In this document: in pieces, positions 19,328 through 29,097 of the stretch | Layout of the letters: each line of letters opens with the position of its first letter | Position numbering within the stretch: position 1 is the stretch's first letter | Assembly: GCA_022820025.1 (NCBI GenBank) | Contig: JAJEGF010000079.1 | Span: forward strand, 1 to 57,831 | DNA from: Chloroflexota bacterium | GTDB lineage: Bacteria; Chloroflexota; UBA11872 | Direction: 5' to 3' | Length of the DNA: 57,831 nt | The notes under the pieces: generated by a model | Seen by the model: the letters and a program-made list of their open reading frames with translations, nothing else | Told to the model about the DNA's origin: nothing | Databases searched by the model: none | Program-made: the position numbers and the translations under genes

Positions 19328-21129
19328 TGGGTATGCGTCAGACCTACGTCGACACCTCCAACCTCAGCGGCCGAACCGTCGCCGGGACCCTGCGGCGCTT
19401 GCTCTACTACGTCGGTTTGCACCGGCGCCACATCGGGATCGCCTTCGTGGCGCTGTCCATCGCCTCCCTCTTGAACATGGTGCCGCCCTGGGCCTTGAAG
19501 ATCGCGGTGGACGACTTCATTCCGCGATTGGACGCGGCTGGGGCTGTGCGTATCGCCGGCGCCATGATGCTGGTCTACCTCGCGCGCGGCGCCCTGAACT
19601 ATCTGAACTTCTACCTGTTCGCGCGCAGCAGCCAGACCATCGTCTACCAGGTGTCGCGCGACATGTTCGTGCGGCTGGTGCGTCACTCCATGCGCTTCTT
19701 TGAGAGCCAGCGCACCGGCGAGACGGTCTCCCACTTGACCGCTGACGTCACCGCCGTCCAGCAGGCCATGCAGGGCCAGGTCCTCACGGCCAGCGCGGGC
19801 ATCGTCACGATGCTCCTGTACTTGGTCGTCATGCTGACGCTCGACTGGCGCCTGACCCTGGTGATCCTCTCCGTGGTGCCCCTGATGCTCATCGCTAGCG
19901 TCATCACCGCCCGGATGCTGCGGGTGCGCTACCGCCGCGTGCAGGAGTCCATCGCCAACATCAACACCGCCATCGAGGAAAACGTCAGCGGCGTTCGCGT
20001 CAGCCGCGCCTTCGCCCGCGAGGAGGCCGACGCCCGCCGCTTCCAGACCGAGAACCGCGCCAACCTCCAGGCCAACCTCAACACTACGATGGTGGAGTCC
20101 ATTGCCACGCCCGTGATCGAGGGTCTCAGCACCCTCAGCGTGGCGGCGCTATTGGCCTACGGTGGCTGGCAGATCACCATCGGCGAGATGCAACCCGGCA
20201 CGCTCATTGCCTTTCTGGCCTACGTCCAAATCTTCCACCAGCCAATGACCGAACTGGTGCGCGTCAACTACGTCATCCAGTCCGGCCTGGCCGCCGCCGA
20301 CCGCATCTTCCAGTTCATGGACGTGCCGCGCCACATCGTCAACCGGCCGTCGGCTGTTGATCTGGTCCGGCCCCGCGGACGCGTTGAGTTCCGCAACGTC
20401 GACTTCAGCTACGACGGCGTCACCCCGGTCCTCCAGGACGTGTCCGTCACAGCCGAACCCGGCCAGACCGTCGCGCTCGTGGGCGCAACCGGCTCCGGCA
20501 AGACCACCATGGTCAATCTCATCGCCCGCTTCTACGACCCGACGTCAGGCCAGATCCTGGTCGACGGCAACGACCTCCGCGACGTCCGGATGGAGAGCCT
20601 CCGCTCGCAACTCGCCTACGTCCCCCAGGAGACCTTCCTCTTCAGCGGCACCATCGCCGAGAACATCCGCTACGGAAATCCCGACGCCGGCGAAACCCAG
20701 GTCGCCGCCGCGGCCGCATTGGCGCGTGCCGACGACTTCATCGAGCAACTGGATGACGGCTACGAAACCATCGTCGGCGACGGCGGCCTGCGGCTCTCAC
20801 GCGGCCAGCAGCAGCGCGTGGCCCTGGCCCGCGCGATCCTGGCCGACCCCGCCGTGCTCGTGCTCGACGAAGCCACTTCCGACATTGACACCGAATCCGA
20901 ATACGAGATTCAGCAGGCCCTGGTCCAGGTCATGCGCAACCGCACCAGCTTCGTCATCGCCCACCGTTTGTCCACCATTCGCAACGCCGACCTCATCGTG
21001 GTCCTGGACGAAGGCCGCATCGTCCAGCGCGGCCCACACACCGACCTCATCGCCCAACCCGGCCCCTACCGCGACCTCCACGCCGCCCAATTCGACGACC
21101 CGGCGGAGGCCAGACCCGCTCCGGCGTAG
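19327..21129 (+). CDS. ABC exporter subunit B (membrane plus ATPase)
   Basis: A 600-residue partner of the preceding half transporter, start and stop overlapping by one base (TGATG). Six helices (about residues 30-330) are followed by the ATPase domain: Walker A GATGSGKTT near residue 386, signature LSRGQ rather than LSGGQ, Walker B VLDEA with the catalytic Glu, D-loop SDID and AHRLSTIRN. Two-gene exporters often have one weakened ATP site; here the changed signature suggests a mild asymmetry. Likely exports lipids, drugs or peptides; no accessory gene names the substrate. Confidence 0.9.
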
Positions 21130-21193
21130 GCGCGCTCAGCGGTACGATGAGCGTCCGGCCCCGACCTGCGGCGCCGCCGCATCCAGAGTCCTG

Positions 21194-23866
21194 ATGGATT
21201 CCCAACGCCCGCCCTCCGTTCTGGACGACATGGCCGGCCCCTACGACCCGGCCGCCGTCGAAGCCCGCCTCTACGACACCTGGGACGAGTCCGGCGCGTT
21301 CCAGCCGTCGGACGATCCGGAGCTCCGACCGTTCACCATCGCCATTCCTCCGCCGAACATCACGGGCCAGCTGCACAACGGGCACGTGCTCTTCGTCGCC
21401 TACCAGGACCTGATGATCCGCTGGCAGCGCATGCACGGCCGGGCCGCGCTGTGGCTGCCGGGCACCGATCACGCGGCCATCGCCACGCAGAACGTGATCG
21501 AGCGCGAACTGGACAAGGAAGGACTCACCCGTCACGACCTGGGCCGCGAGGGATTCGAAGAGCGGTTCTGGCAATGGAAGAGCGAAGTCGGCGACAACAT
21601 CAACGAACAGCTGCGCCGGCTGGGCGCCTCGGTCGACTGGACCCGCGAGCACTTCACGCTCGACGAGCAACTCTCGCGCGCCGTCCGCGAAGCCTTCGTG
21701 CGGCTCTACGAAAAGGGCCTGATCTATCGCGGCCGCTACATGGTCAACTGGTGCCCCGACGATCAGTCCGCCATCAGCGACCTCGAAGTCGAGCACCACG
21801 ACGTCGAAGGCTCCCTCTGGCACATTCGCTATCCGTTGGTCGACGGCGGCCACCTGACCGTGGCCACAACCCGGCCGGAGACGATGCTGGGCGACACGGC
21901 GATAGCCGTGCATCCGGACGACGAGCGTTACCAGTCGCTGACTGGGCGGGAAGCCGTGGTCCCGGGTATCGGTCGCCGGATTCCGATCATTGCCGACGCC
22001 TTCGTCGATCCCGAGTTCGGCTCGGGTGCGGTCAAGGTCACGCCCGGCCACGACCCCAACGACGCAGCCATGGGCGAACGCCATGACCTGCCCGTGATCA
22101 ACATCATGAACGTCGACGGCACCCTGAACGACAGCGCCGGACGCTGGGCCGGCCAGGATCGATTCGACGCCCGGGCGGCCTACCTGGAATTCCTGCAGGC
22201 TGAGGGCCTCTTGGAGCGCGTCGAACCTCACACGCACCCGGTCGGCCACTGCTCCCGCGACGACGCCGTGATCGAGCCGCTGGTCTCCGAACAATGGTTC
22301 GTGAATGTTCGTCCGCTCGCCGACGCCTCAACGGCCGCCGTGAATGACGGACGCATCCGGTTCCACCCCGCCCGCTTCAAGAACGAGTTCCTGCGCTGGC
22401 TCGACGAAATCCAGCCCTGGTGCATTTCGCGGCAGCTCTGGCTGGGCCACCGGATCCCCGTCTGGTACTGCCAGGACTGCAACGCCGAGATCGTTGCGCC
22501 AAGCGTGGATCCGACGTCCTGCGCAACGTGCGGCGGGCGGAAGCTGGAGCAGGACCCCGACGTGCTGGACACCTGGTTCAGCTCGGGCCTGTGGCCGTTT
22601 TCGACCCTCGGCTGGCCGGACGACACGACGGACATGCGGCGGTTCTACCCGACCGACGTGATGGAGACCGGCTACGACATCATCTTCTTCTGGGTCGCCC
22701 GGATGGTGATGCTGGGATTGGAACTCGTGGGCGAGGTGCCGTTTCACGACGTGTACTTTCACGGGCTGGTGCGGCACCTGGACGGCTCCAAGGTCAGCAA
22801 GACCAACTACCAGCCGGGCGACGATCCGCTCGAGACCATCGAGGCCTACGGCGCGGACGCCATGCGGTTCAGCTTTGTCACCGCCGCCGCGCCGGGGAAT
22901 GACATGCGGCTGGATCTGCGGCAGGTCGAGCGCGGCGGTCATTTCGCCAACAAGCTCTGGAACGGGGCCAAGTTCGTCATCGGCGCCATGGAACGCACGG
23001 CCGGCAACGAACCCGGGGCGCCGTCACTGGTCGATCGCTGGGTGCTCAGCCGCTTCAACCAGGTGCACGCCGAAGCGATTCGCGACGTCGAACGCTTCCG
23101 CTTCGGCGAGGCCGGGCGGGCGCTGCACGATTTCCTGTGGACGGAGTTCTTCGACTGGTACGTCGAGGCCGCCAAGATTCGGCTCTACGGCGACGATCCG
23201 GCGGCCGCCGCCCGCACGGCGGAAACTTTGGCGACCGTGCTGGACGGCTCGTTGCGGCTGCTGCACCCGTTCATGCCGTACGTGACCGAGGAGATCTGGC
23301 GGCACTACCGCGCCGCGGGAGGCGCGGCGGACGCGCCCGAATTGCTGATCGATACGCCGATCCCGGCCGCTTCGCCGGAGGTTGACGAGGAGGCGATCGC
23401 TCGGGTGCGGGTGCTGATCGACATCGTCCAGGGCATCCGCAACGCCCGGCACGAGTCGGGCGTGGAGGCGGGCCGCCACGTTGAGGCGCGCGTCATCGGC
23501 GGCGGCGCGGGACTGGACGCCGAGTCGGTGTTCATTCAGCGCCTGGCCCGCGTGGACCCGCTGACCTTCCATCCCGCCGGGACGACGTTCGATGAACCGT
23601 CGGTCACGGCGCGCGCCGGTGGTGTGGAGATCTTCCTGCCGCTGGCGGGCATGGTCGATCTCACGGCCGAGCGTGAGCGCCTTGCACGCGAACTGTCTGA
23701 AGCCGAGGCCACGCTGGGACGAGCGGAGCAGTTGCTGGCGAATCCGCGCTTCGTCGAGCGTGCCCCGGAGGCCGTGGTGGCCAAGGAGCGCGATCGAGCG
23801 CGGGCGGCGCGTGAGCGCGTGGCCCAGGTCAAGGAGCGGCAGGCGGCGCTGGTCGGGTCGGCGTAG
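21194..23866 (+). CDS. valS: Valyl-tRNA synthetase
   Basis: Class I synthetase charging tRNA-Val, 890 residues as expected. HIGH-type motif LHNGH near residue 57, the editing domain (CP1) with TTRPETMLGDTA and the zinc-binding segment (YCQDCN ... CATCGG), the catalytic second motif KVSKT near residue 533 in place of KMSKS, the anticodon-binding domain, and the C-terminal coiled coil (about residues 815-885) with many Arg/Glu. I chose the ATG 64 nt after the ABC gene; an in-frame ATG further down (21230) is also possible. An open frame extends far upstream (to 20357) but only as a shadow of the ABC gene. Confidence 0.95.
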   Translation: MDSQRPPSVLDDMAGPYDPAAVEARLYDTWDESGAFQPSDDPELRPFTIAIPPPNITGQLHNGHVLFVAYQDLMIRWQRMHGRAALWLPGTDHAAIATQNVIERELDKEGLTRHDLGREGFEERFWQWKSEVGDNINEQLRRLGASVDWTREHFTLDEQLSRAVREAFVRLYEKGLIYRGRYMVNWCPDDQSAISDLEVEHHDVEGSLWHIRYPLVDGGHLTVATTRPETMLGDTAIAVHPDDERYQSLTGREAVVPGIGRRIPIIADAFVDPEFGSGAVKVTPGHDPNDAAMGERHDLPVINIMNVDGTLNDSAGRWAGQDRFDARAAYLEFLQAEGLLERVEPHTHPVGHCSRDDAVIEPLVSEQWFVNVRPLADASTAAVNDGRIRFHPARFKNEFLRWLDEIQPWCISRQLWLGHRIPVWYCQDCNAEIVAPSVDPTSCATCGGRKLEQDPDVLDTWFSSGLWPFSTLGWPDDTTDMRRFYPTDVMETGYDIIFFWVARMVMLGLELVGEVPFHDVYFHGLVRHLDGSKVSKTNYQPGDDPLETIEAYGADAMRFSFVTAAAPGNDMRLDLRQVERGGHFANKLWNGAKFVIGAMERTAGNEPGAPSLVDRWVLSRFNQVHAEAIRDVERFRFGEAGRALHDFLWTEFFDWYVEAAKIRLYGDDPAAAARTAETLATVLDGSLRLLHPFMPYVTEEIWRHYRAAGGAADAPELLIDTPIPAASPEVDEEAIARVRVLIDIVQGIRNARHESGVEAGRHVEARVIGGGAGLDAESVFIQRLARVDPLTFHPAGTTFDEPSVTARAGGVEIFLPLAGMVDLTAERERLARELSEAEATLGRAEQLLANPRFVERAPEAVVAKERDRARAARERVAQVKERQAALVGSA

Positions 23867-23885
23867 CTCGGCGGCTGTTGGAGGC

Positions 23886-24830
23886 TTAGTCCTCGGCTCG
23901 CACGTAGAGTTCGCGCATGGCGGTGGGCCCGCGCAGCATCTCGCCGCGCACGCCCCGTTCACGGGCGGCGGCCACGTCCTCAATGGCCGGTCGAACCTGC
24001 GACGACAGCTGGTCGATGTAGTGCAGCGCAATGGCTTCCGGCAGCATCGGTTCGGTAACTGCGGCGTATTCCAGCTGACCCTGGTGGCTCAGCACCAGGT
24101 GGCGAAGCAACGTCGCGATCTCGCCATCGCAACCGGTGGCGGCCAGCGCGCGGTCCAGGATTCGCACGCCCTGCACCATGTGGCCTTCCAGGTTTCCGGC
24201 GTCCGTGTAGACGATGCTGGCCTGCAGGTCCAACTCCTCCAGCTTGCCCAGATCATGGAGAACGACGCCCGCCAATAGCAGATCGCGGTCAAGCTGCGGA
24301 TAAACCCTGGCCACCCGATCGGCGATCTGCAGCATTTCCACGGTGTGCTCCGCCAGCCCGCCAATCCAGGCGTGATGCCGGGTCTTGGCTGCCGGCCACT
24401 GGGGAAGGCGCTCAATTACCAGCGGGTCCGCGATGACAGCGTTGAGCACATCCCTGATCGCCGGCGACTCTATGGACTCGACGGCGTCGCGGATGGATCC
24501 GGTCAGTTCTTCCGCACTCCGGGCCGAGCGCGGCAAGTAGGCGGTCGCGTCCCAGGTTTCGTTCGAATGCCGCATCGAGTCAACCTTGATGTTGACGCGG
24601 TTACGGAACTCATCGGCCCGTCCCTCCACCTCGTACGGCTCGCTCGCCTTAACGGCCGCGATCTGGGCCTCGGTGACCTGAAACATGACCGCGTCGATCG
24701 AGGCGCCGGCGCGGTCGCGCAGGCTCATTCTCAGGAAGCGATTGCCCGTGCGGGCCTCGCGAACCTCAACGGACGCGACCAGGAACACGGCATGCACGTA
24801 GCTGCCGGGGGTGATGTCGGCGATGTTCAA
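23886..24830 (-). CDS. HD-domain nuclease, YhaM-like 3'-5' exoribonuclease
   Basis: 314 residues. The N-terminal 95 residues form an OB-fold (VHAVFLVASVEVREARTGNRF ... split by strands) similar to the nucleic-acid-binding domain of YhaM. An HD domain follows with HHAWIGGLAEHTVEM (first His), the HD pair in VVLHDLGKLEEL and HLVLSHQG as the later His motif, ending with a helix that closes the domain. YhaM proteins trim RNA and DNA from the 3' end and depend on Mn/Co. Its gene converges with valS, 19 nt apart. The start (MNIADITPGSYV) follows the usual family N-terminus. Confidence 0.9.
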   Translation of the reverse strand: MNIADITPGSYVHAVFLVASVEVREARTGNRFLRMSLRDRAGASIDAVMFQVTEAQIAAVKASEPYEVEGRADEFRNRVNIKVDSMRHSNETWDATAYLPRSARSAEELTGSIRDAVESIESPAIRDVLNAVIADPLVIERLPQWPAAKTRHHAWIGGLAEHTVEMLQIADRVARVYPQLDRDLLLAGVVLHDLGKLEELDLQASIVYTDAGNLEGHMVQGVRILDRALAATGCDGEIATLLRHLVLSHQGQLEYAAVTEPMLPEAIALHYIDQLSSQVRPAIEDVAAARERGVRGEMLRGPTAMRELYVRAED

Positions 24831-24915
24831 GGGCGTGGGCTTACCGTGGTGGTGGAACGGCGCGTCATCCTACTGGCCGGGGGCTGTGCGGGGCGTGCCG
24901 CGTACCCGGAACCGG

Positions 24916-25347
24916 CTAGCGTCGCCAGCGAAGCGCGTCGCGCAGCCGCTGTCGCCACGACGGGCGCTGGTCAGGCAATTCGATTACTTGCCCGCGCCAC
25001 ATGACGGGGTTGCCGCGACCACCCGGTGATCGGGCCGAGCGTCGCTCCATGATCCCCCGCACGAGGGCCGACGCAAACACAACCGCGCCGGCCACCGCCA
25101 CGATTGCCGCAAACTGCCGCAGGAAAATCGACAGGAACAGCGCCACGACCACCAGGACGGCCGCCGTGACCAGCATTTCGCCAGTCGTCGAAAAGCGGGC
25201 CATGATCCATTGGCCGAGCAACTCGACATAATTGCGGCGAGGTTGAGATGGCTGCGGCCCCCGCGAAACCCGTCGCTTGGGCGGTGGCGCTGAGGCGTCG
25301 GCCCGATCAAGGATTTCCTTGACTTCGTCCTGCCAACTCTTGGGCAT
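24916..25347 (-). CDS. Small membrane protein, unknown
   Basis: 143 residues: a charged, Pro/Arg-rich cytoplasmic N-terminus (residues 1-55), two closely spaced membrane helices (about 58-98, MLVTAAVLVVVALFLSIF and FAAIVAVAGAVVFASAL), and a basic C-terminal tail with repeated Arg. I do not recognise the family. It lies upstream of the YhaM-like gene on the same strand (85 nt apart), so co-expression is possible. The domain layout (basic tails with two helices) suggests a membrane anchor with RNA or phospholipid contacts, but this is only inference. Confidence 0.6.
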   Translation of the reverse strand: MPKSWQDEVKEILDRADASAPPPKRRVSRGPQPSQPRRNYVELLGQWIMARFSTTGEMLVTAAVLVVVALFLSIFLRQFAAIVAVAGAVVFASALVRGIMERRSARSPGGRGNPVMWRGQVIELPDQRPSWRQRLRDALRWRR

Positions 25348-25484
25348 TGCAACCTGCTTCTAAGGGCATCGCTCCGAGTATATCGCCGCGTCGACTTTCG
25401 TCGGAGAGCGCGGACCTGGCCTGGTGTTCGCTGGGCAGAGCCGCGGCTTCAGGAAACCGCGGGCAAGCTGGCTATCCTGCACCC

Positions 25485-27095
25485 ATGACCACGCCCGCAA
25501 CCGATCCATTCGAGATCGAAGTCTTCCGTCACCTCTTCGCCTCGGTCGCCGAGGAGATGGGGGTGACGGTTCAGCGCAGCGCGCATTCGCCCAACATCAA
25601 GGAGCGGCGCGACCATTCCTGCGCAGTGTTCGACGCCGACGGCCGGATGATCGCGCAGGCGGCGCACATCCCGGTGCATCTTGGATCGATGCCCGCTTCG
25701 GTAACGGCGGCAATCGAGGTCTACGAGGGCAAGGCGCCAACGCCGGGCGACGTGCTGATCGTGAACGACCCGTACCTGGGCGGCACCCATCTCCCGGATA
25801 TCACCACCGTTTCGCCCGTGTTCGTGGGTTCGAAGCGCCGCCTCACGCACTGGGGCTGGGTGGCGACGCGCGCCCATCACGCCGATGTGGGCGGCCTGGC
25901 GCCCGGCTCCATGCCGCCCTCGACCGAGCTTTACCACGAGGGCCTCATCATCCCGCCGCTCAAGCTCGTGGCTGCCGGCGAATTGGATGAGCAGCTGGTG
26001 GAGATTATCTGTCGCAACGTGCGTACACCCGAGGAACGGCGAGGCGACCTGGAGGCCCAGCTAGCCTCCCACCGCGTGGGCGAGGCGCGGCTGGCCGAAT
26101 TTGCCCGACGCTACGGCGCCGAGCCGCTGCGCGAGCGGGCGGCGGCGTTGCTGTCCTACTCCGAGCGACTCGCCCGAGCGCGCCTTCGAGTGGTTCCCGA
26201 CGGCACGTACGGCTTTACCGACTACCTGGACGACGACGGCGCGGACGGTCCGCCGATTCCCATCACAGTCACGATCGAGGCCAGCGGGGGGCGGCTCCGG
26301 TTCGACTTCAACGGCACAGGCCCGGCGGCGGCCGGCGCGTTGAACGCGCCTGAAGCGGTCACGCGCTCGGCCGTCATCTACGTGGCGCGCTGCCTGATGG
26401 GCGACGACGTGCCTGCCAACGACGGCGCCACCGCGCCGCTTGAGGTCATCGTGCCCGCCGGCACCGTGCTCAATCCGCCGCGGCCGCACGCCGTCGCGGC
26501 GGGCAACGTTGAAACGTCGCAGCGCGTGGTAGACGTCCTATGGGGCGCGCTGGCCGAATCGCTGCCGGACCTGGTCCCCGCCGCGAGCCAGGGCACGATG
26601 AACAATCTGATCATCGGGGGATTCGATCCCCGGCACGACCGCGCGTTCACCTACTACGAGACCATCGCCGGCGGCGCGGGCGCGGGCCCGGCAGGCCCCG
26701 GTGCGGACGCGGTGCAGGTGGCCATGACGAACACGCTGAACACACCCATCGAGGCCATGGAGCTGGCCTATCCGCTGGCTGCGCGCCGCTATGAGATCCG
26801 CCGCGCGTCCGGCGGCGAAGGGACCCACCGCGGCGGCGACGGTGTGATCCGCGAGATCGAGACCCTTGTACCGGCGGTCGTCACTATCGTCACCGAACGA
26901 CGCTTGCGTCAGCCGTGGGGCGCCGCCGGCGGCACTGCGGCGGCATCCGGCGTCAACCGCGGAACAATCAATGGAAATGAGCGAAATCTCCCGGGAAAGG
27001 CCGCGCTGGAGTTGCAAGCCGGCGACGTAATCCGCATCGAAACGCCCGGCGGCGGCGGCTGGGGTGAGCCAGGCTCAGGCGCCGTCACCGCCTAG
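25485..27095 (+). CDS. Hydantoinase B / N-methylhydantoinase beta-type subunit
   Basis: A 536-residue HyuB/HydB-type protein of ATP-dependent hydantoinases and acetone carboxylase-like enzymes. [44 protein letters not shown] and [11 protein letters not shown] are the typical N-terminal blocks, and [18 protein letters not shown] end the C-terminal half. In the family the partner HyuA binds ATP and is encoded next door, but no HyuA gene is in this window. I chose the ATG at MTTPATDP; an in-frame ATG 138 nt upstream only opens into a start shared with the divergent gene. It ends in CTAG, shared with the convergent gene. Confidence 0.9.
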   Translation: MTTPATDPFEIEVFRHLFASVAEEMGVTVQRSAHSPNIKERRDHSCAVFDADGRMIAQAAHIPVHLGSMPASVTAAIEVYEGKAPTPGDVLIVNDPYLGGTHLPDITTVSPVFVGSKRRLTHWGWVATRAHHADVGGLAPGSMPPSTELYHEGLIIPPLKLVAAGELDEQLVEIICRNVRTPEERRGDLEAQLASHRVGEARLAEFARRYGAEPLRERAAALLSYSERLARARLRVVPDGTYGFTDYLDDDGADGPPIPITVTIEASGGRLRFDFNGTGPAAAGALNAPEAVTRSAVIYVARCLMGDDVPANDGATAPLEVIVPAGTVLNPPRPHAVAAGNVETSQRVVDVLWGALAESLPDLVPAASQGTMNNLIIGGFDPRHDRAFTYYETIAGGAGAGPAGPGADAVQVAMTNTLNTPIEAMELAYPLAARRYEIRRASGGEGTHRGGDGVIREIETLVPAVVTIVTERRLRQPWGAAGGTAAASGVNRGTINGNERNLPGKAALELQAGDVIRIETPGGGGWGEPGSGAVTA

Positions 27096-27709
27096 AAGAA
27101 ACCGAAGCGCCGCCGCGGCGGCGCTTCCAGTGAAACCTCGTCGGGCGCGAACCCCACCGAGAATGCCTCGTGATGGATAGCCCCGGTTGGGGTCAGGTCG
27201 CTTTCCATCAGGCTGATGTGCGACACGGTGAAGAGGCCGAGCCGGTCAAGTTCCATGGCCCCAAACCCGCGACTGATCGAGCGGCGGGCCGTCGGCGCGG
27301 CCATGCGGCCGATGCGCGCCAGCGTGACGTGTGGACTGAATGGCCGCCGATCCACGCGCAGACCCAGCCCGCGCACGGCCTCGAGCACCGCCGCCTGCAA
27401 GTCCCGCAACGCCTCGGTCTCGCCACTGATCCCGGCCCAGGCAACGCGCGGCTCGCGATTCTCCGGAAACGTGCCGCCGCCGCTGAATCCGATGCTGAAC
27501 GGATGGCGGCCGCGCACCGCCGCCTGCATGCCGGACCGAACGCTGTCGGTGCTCTGCGCCGGTATGTTGCCCAGGAATGCAAGTGTGAGGTGCAGGTTTT
27601 CCGGCGCAACAGTTCGAATGTGACGCGATACGCGGCCCAATGACGCCGCTTCGGCAGCCAGCGCGTCCCGAAACGGCTTGGGGATCGTGACAGCCACGAA
27701 TGCCCGCAT
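27092..27709 (-). CDS. thpR: RNA 2',3'-cyclic phosphodiesterase (2H phosphoesterase)
   Basis: A 205-residue LigT/ThpR-type enzyme opening 2',3'-cyclic phosphates. Both HxTx catalytic motifs are visible: HLTLAFLG (about residue 43) and HVTLARIG (about residue 130), as expected for a 2H phosphoesterase. MRAFVAVTIP is the standard start. The C-terminal region SHISLMESDLTPTGA is typical. An upstream ATG (27907) lies inside the divergent neighbour and is rejected. The stop codon overlaps that of the convergent hydantoinase gene (shared CTAG). Confidence 0.9.
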   Translation of the reverse strand: MRAFVAVTIPKPFRDALAAEAASLGRVSRHIRTVAPENLHLTLAFLGNIPAQSTDSVRSGMQAAVRGRHPFSIGFSGGGTFPENREPRVAWAGISGETEALRDLQAAVLEAVRGLGLRVDRRPFSPHVTLARIGRMAAPTARRSISRGFGAMELDRLGLFTVSHISLMESDLTPTGAIHHEAFSVGFAPDEVSLEAPPRRRFGFF

Positions 27710-27799
27710 AGGCGGCCAGTATAGTGAGGTGAGCCATTGACCGATGGGCCTTGGATTGCTCGCGAACCTGCGAACACCGGCCGACCTTCGGACTAGCCC

Positions 27800-29071
27800 A
27801 TGACAGCCGCGATACCAGAGCGCCTTGCGGTCCAGCCAGCCGATCCGGCTGCTCCGGCCGCGCGTGCCGCCACGATTGAGGCGCTGCGCGAACAGCTCTC
27901 GCACCACTTGCCGTCAAACGTCCTGGCGCTCGGCGGCGCCGCCGAACTGGCCGTGATGGTCGCGGAAACCGTGGAGGATCCCGCCACGGACGTGTTCTGG
28001 GATCGGGCCGACCACGCGCTCGCCCACGATCTGCTACTGACGGGCCTGGCCGAAGCAAAGGGCACGGAGTCACCCGGCCGCGCGGCTTCGGAGGCGGCCG
28101 GCGTGGCGGTAGCCCGCACGTTGCGTCGCGAACGCCGGCCGGTCGTAGCCGTGCTGGACGAGGCCGGACTGGGAACCGGTCTGGCGTTCGAAGCCGTGAA
28201 CCACGTCGGTCACCTGCAAGTCCCCTTCGTCCTGGTCCTGGTTGATGCGCAGACGCCGCGTGGACGCAACGCCGGCGCCATGGCTCGCTATCTGACTCGC
28301 GTTCGCGGTCATGCCCGCTACTCCGACGCAAAGAACCTGATTGAGACCGCCCTTGGGCGCATGCCCGCGGGCGAACAGGCGGTGGAAGTGGCGCGGCGGC
28401 TCAAGAACTCCGTGCGCGAGCTGCTGGTGCCCACCGAGATGTGGGAAGAGCTGCTGGGTTTCATGTACTTGGGACCGGTCGACGCGCACAATTTGGAGGC
28501 CCTGGGCGAACTGCTGCGCCTGGCGCTCCGGGTCGGGCGGCCGGTGGTCCTGCATGTGACCCTTGAAGGGCGCGCGCCGGCCCGATCCACGTCGCCCGAC
28601 GTAATCGGCCGCCTGGTCGACCTCGAGCACGCGCTCGCGGACGCAATGGCTGGAGACGAGCGACGCCTGTTGATTGCGACCGACACCCACGGCGCGCTCG
28701 ATACCGCCGTGCTGGCCGAGAAGGCTCCCGAGCGATATTTCGACCTTGGCCTGGGCGGATCGCACGCCGTGTCCTTTGCCGGCAGCCTGGCAGCGCAGGG
28801 CTACCGACCAATGGTGGTTCTCGGCGACGCCAGCCTGGACTCCGCCCTGGCGGCCCTGACCGCCGTGCCCCGCCATCGCGACGGCCCGGTGACGATCATT
28901 TGCGCAGCCCGCGGCCTGGCGCTGCGCGGTCCCGTGCAGGCGGCGCTCGGCGCGGCGGGCTTCACCTGGACCGGTCCGCATACGCATGGGGGATGGACCG
29001 AGGCACTGCGCGCGGCTGACGTCAGCCAGCGTTGGACGTTCCTCACGGCTGAGGCGCCGAACCCGGCCTGA
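27800..29071 (+). CDS. Degenerate 1-deoxy-D-xylulose-5-phosphate synthase-like protein
   Basis: 423 residues, against about 620 for DXS. The order of DXS landmarks is kept: an HLPSN stretch near 36, WDRADHALAHDLLLTG (68-82) for WDvGHQaYpHKiLTG, GLAFEAVNHVGHLQ (127-140), a GRNAGAMARYL segment (155-164) and ELLGFMYLGPVDAHNLEAL (217-235). The key thiamine and catalytic residues are lost: the GDGA motif reads VLDEAGLG (118-125), the metal-binding Asn region reads LVDAQTP, and the catalytic Glu of AEQHAV is replaced in LGLGGSHAV (316-324). The C-terminal transketolase domain is absent. The frame is intact, so this is a preserved pseudoenzyme or a new function, not a decaying gene. The operonic context is mixed; no true dxs is in the window. 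Confidence 0.75.
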   Translation: MTAAIPERLAVQPADPAAPAARAATIEALREQLSHHLPSNVLALGGAAELAVMVAETVEDPATDVFWDRADHALAHDLLLTGLAEAKGTESPGRAASEAAGVAVARTLRRERRPVVAVLDEAGLGTGLAFEAVNHVGHLQVPFVLVLVDAQTPRGRNAGAMARYLTRVRGHARYSDAKNLIETALGRMPAGEQAVEVARRLKNSVRELLVPTEMWEELLGFMYLGPVDAHNLEALGELLRLALRVGRPVVLHVTLEGRAPARSTSPDVIGRLVDLEHALADAMAGDERRLLIATDTHGALDTAVLAEKAPERYFDLGLGGSHAVSFAGSLAAQGYRPMVVLGDASLDSALAALTAVPRHRDGPVTIICAARGLALRGPVQAALGAAGFTWTGPHTHGGWTEALRAADVSQRWTFLTAEAPNPA

Positions 29072-29097
29072 CGATCCGGGCCGCGCCGGGCGGCACA

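Noticed and set aside
20357..21193. Long upstream extension of valS
   Set aside because: It is an out-of-frame reading of the ABC exporter gene; valS starts properly after it.
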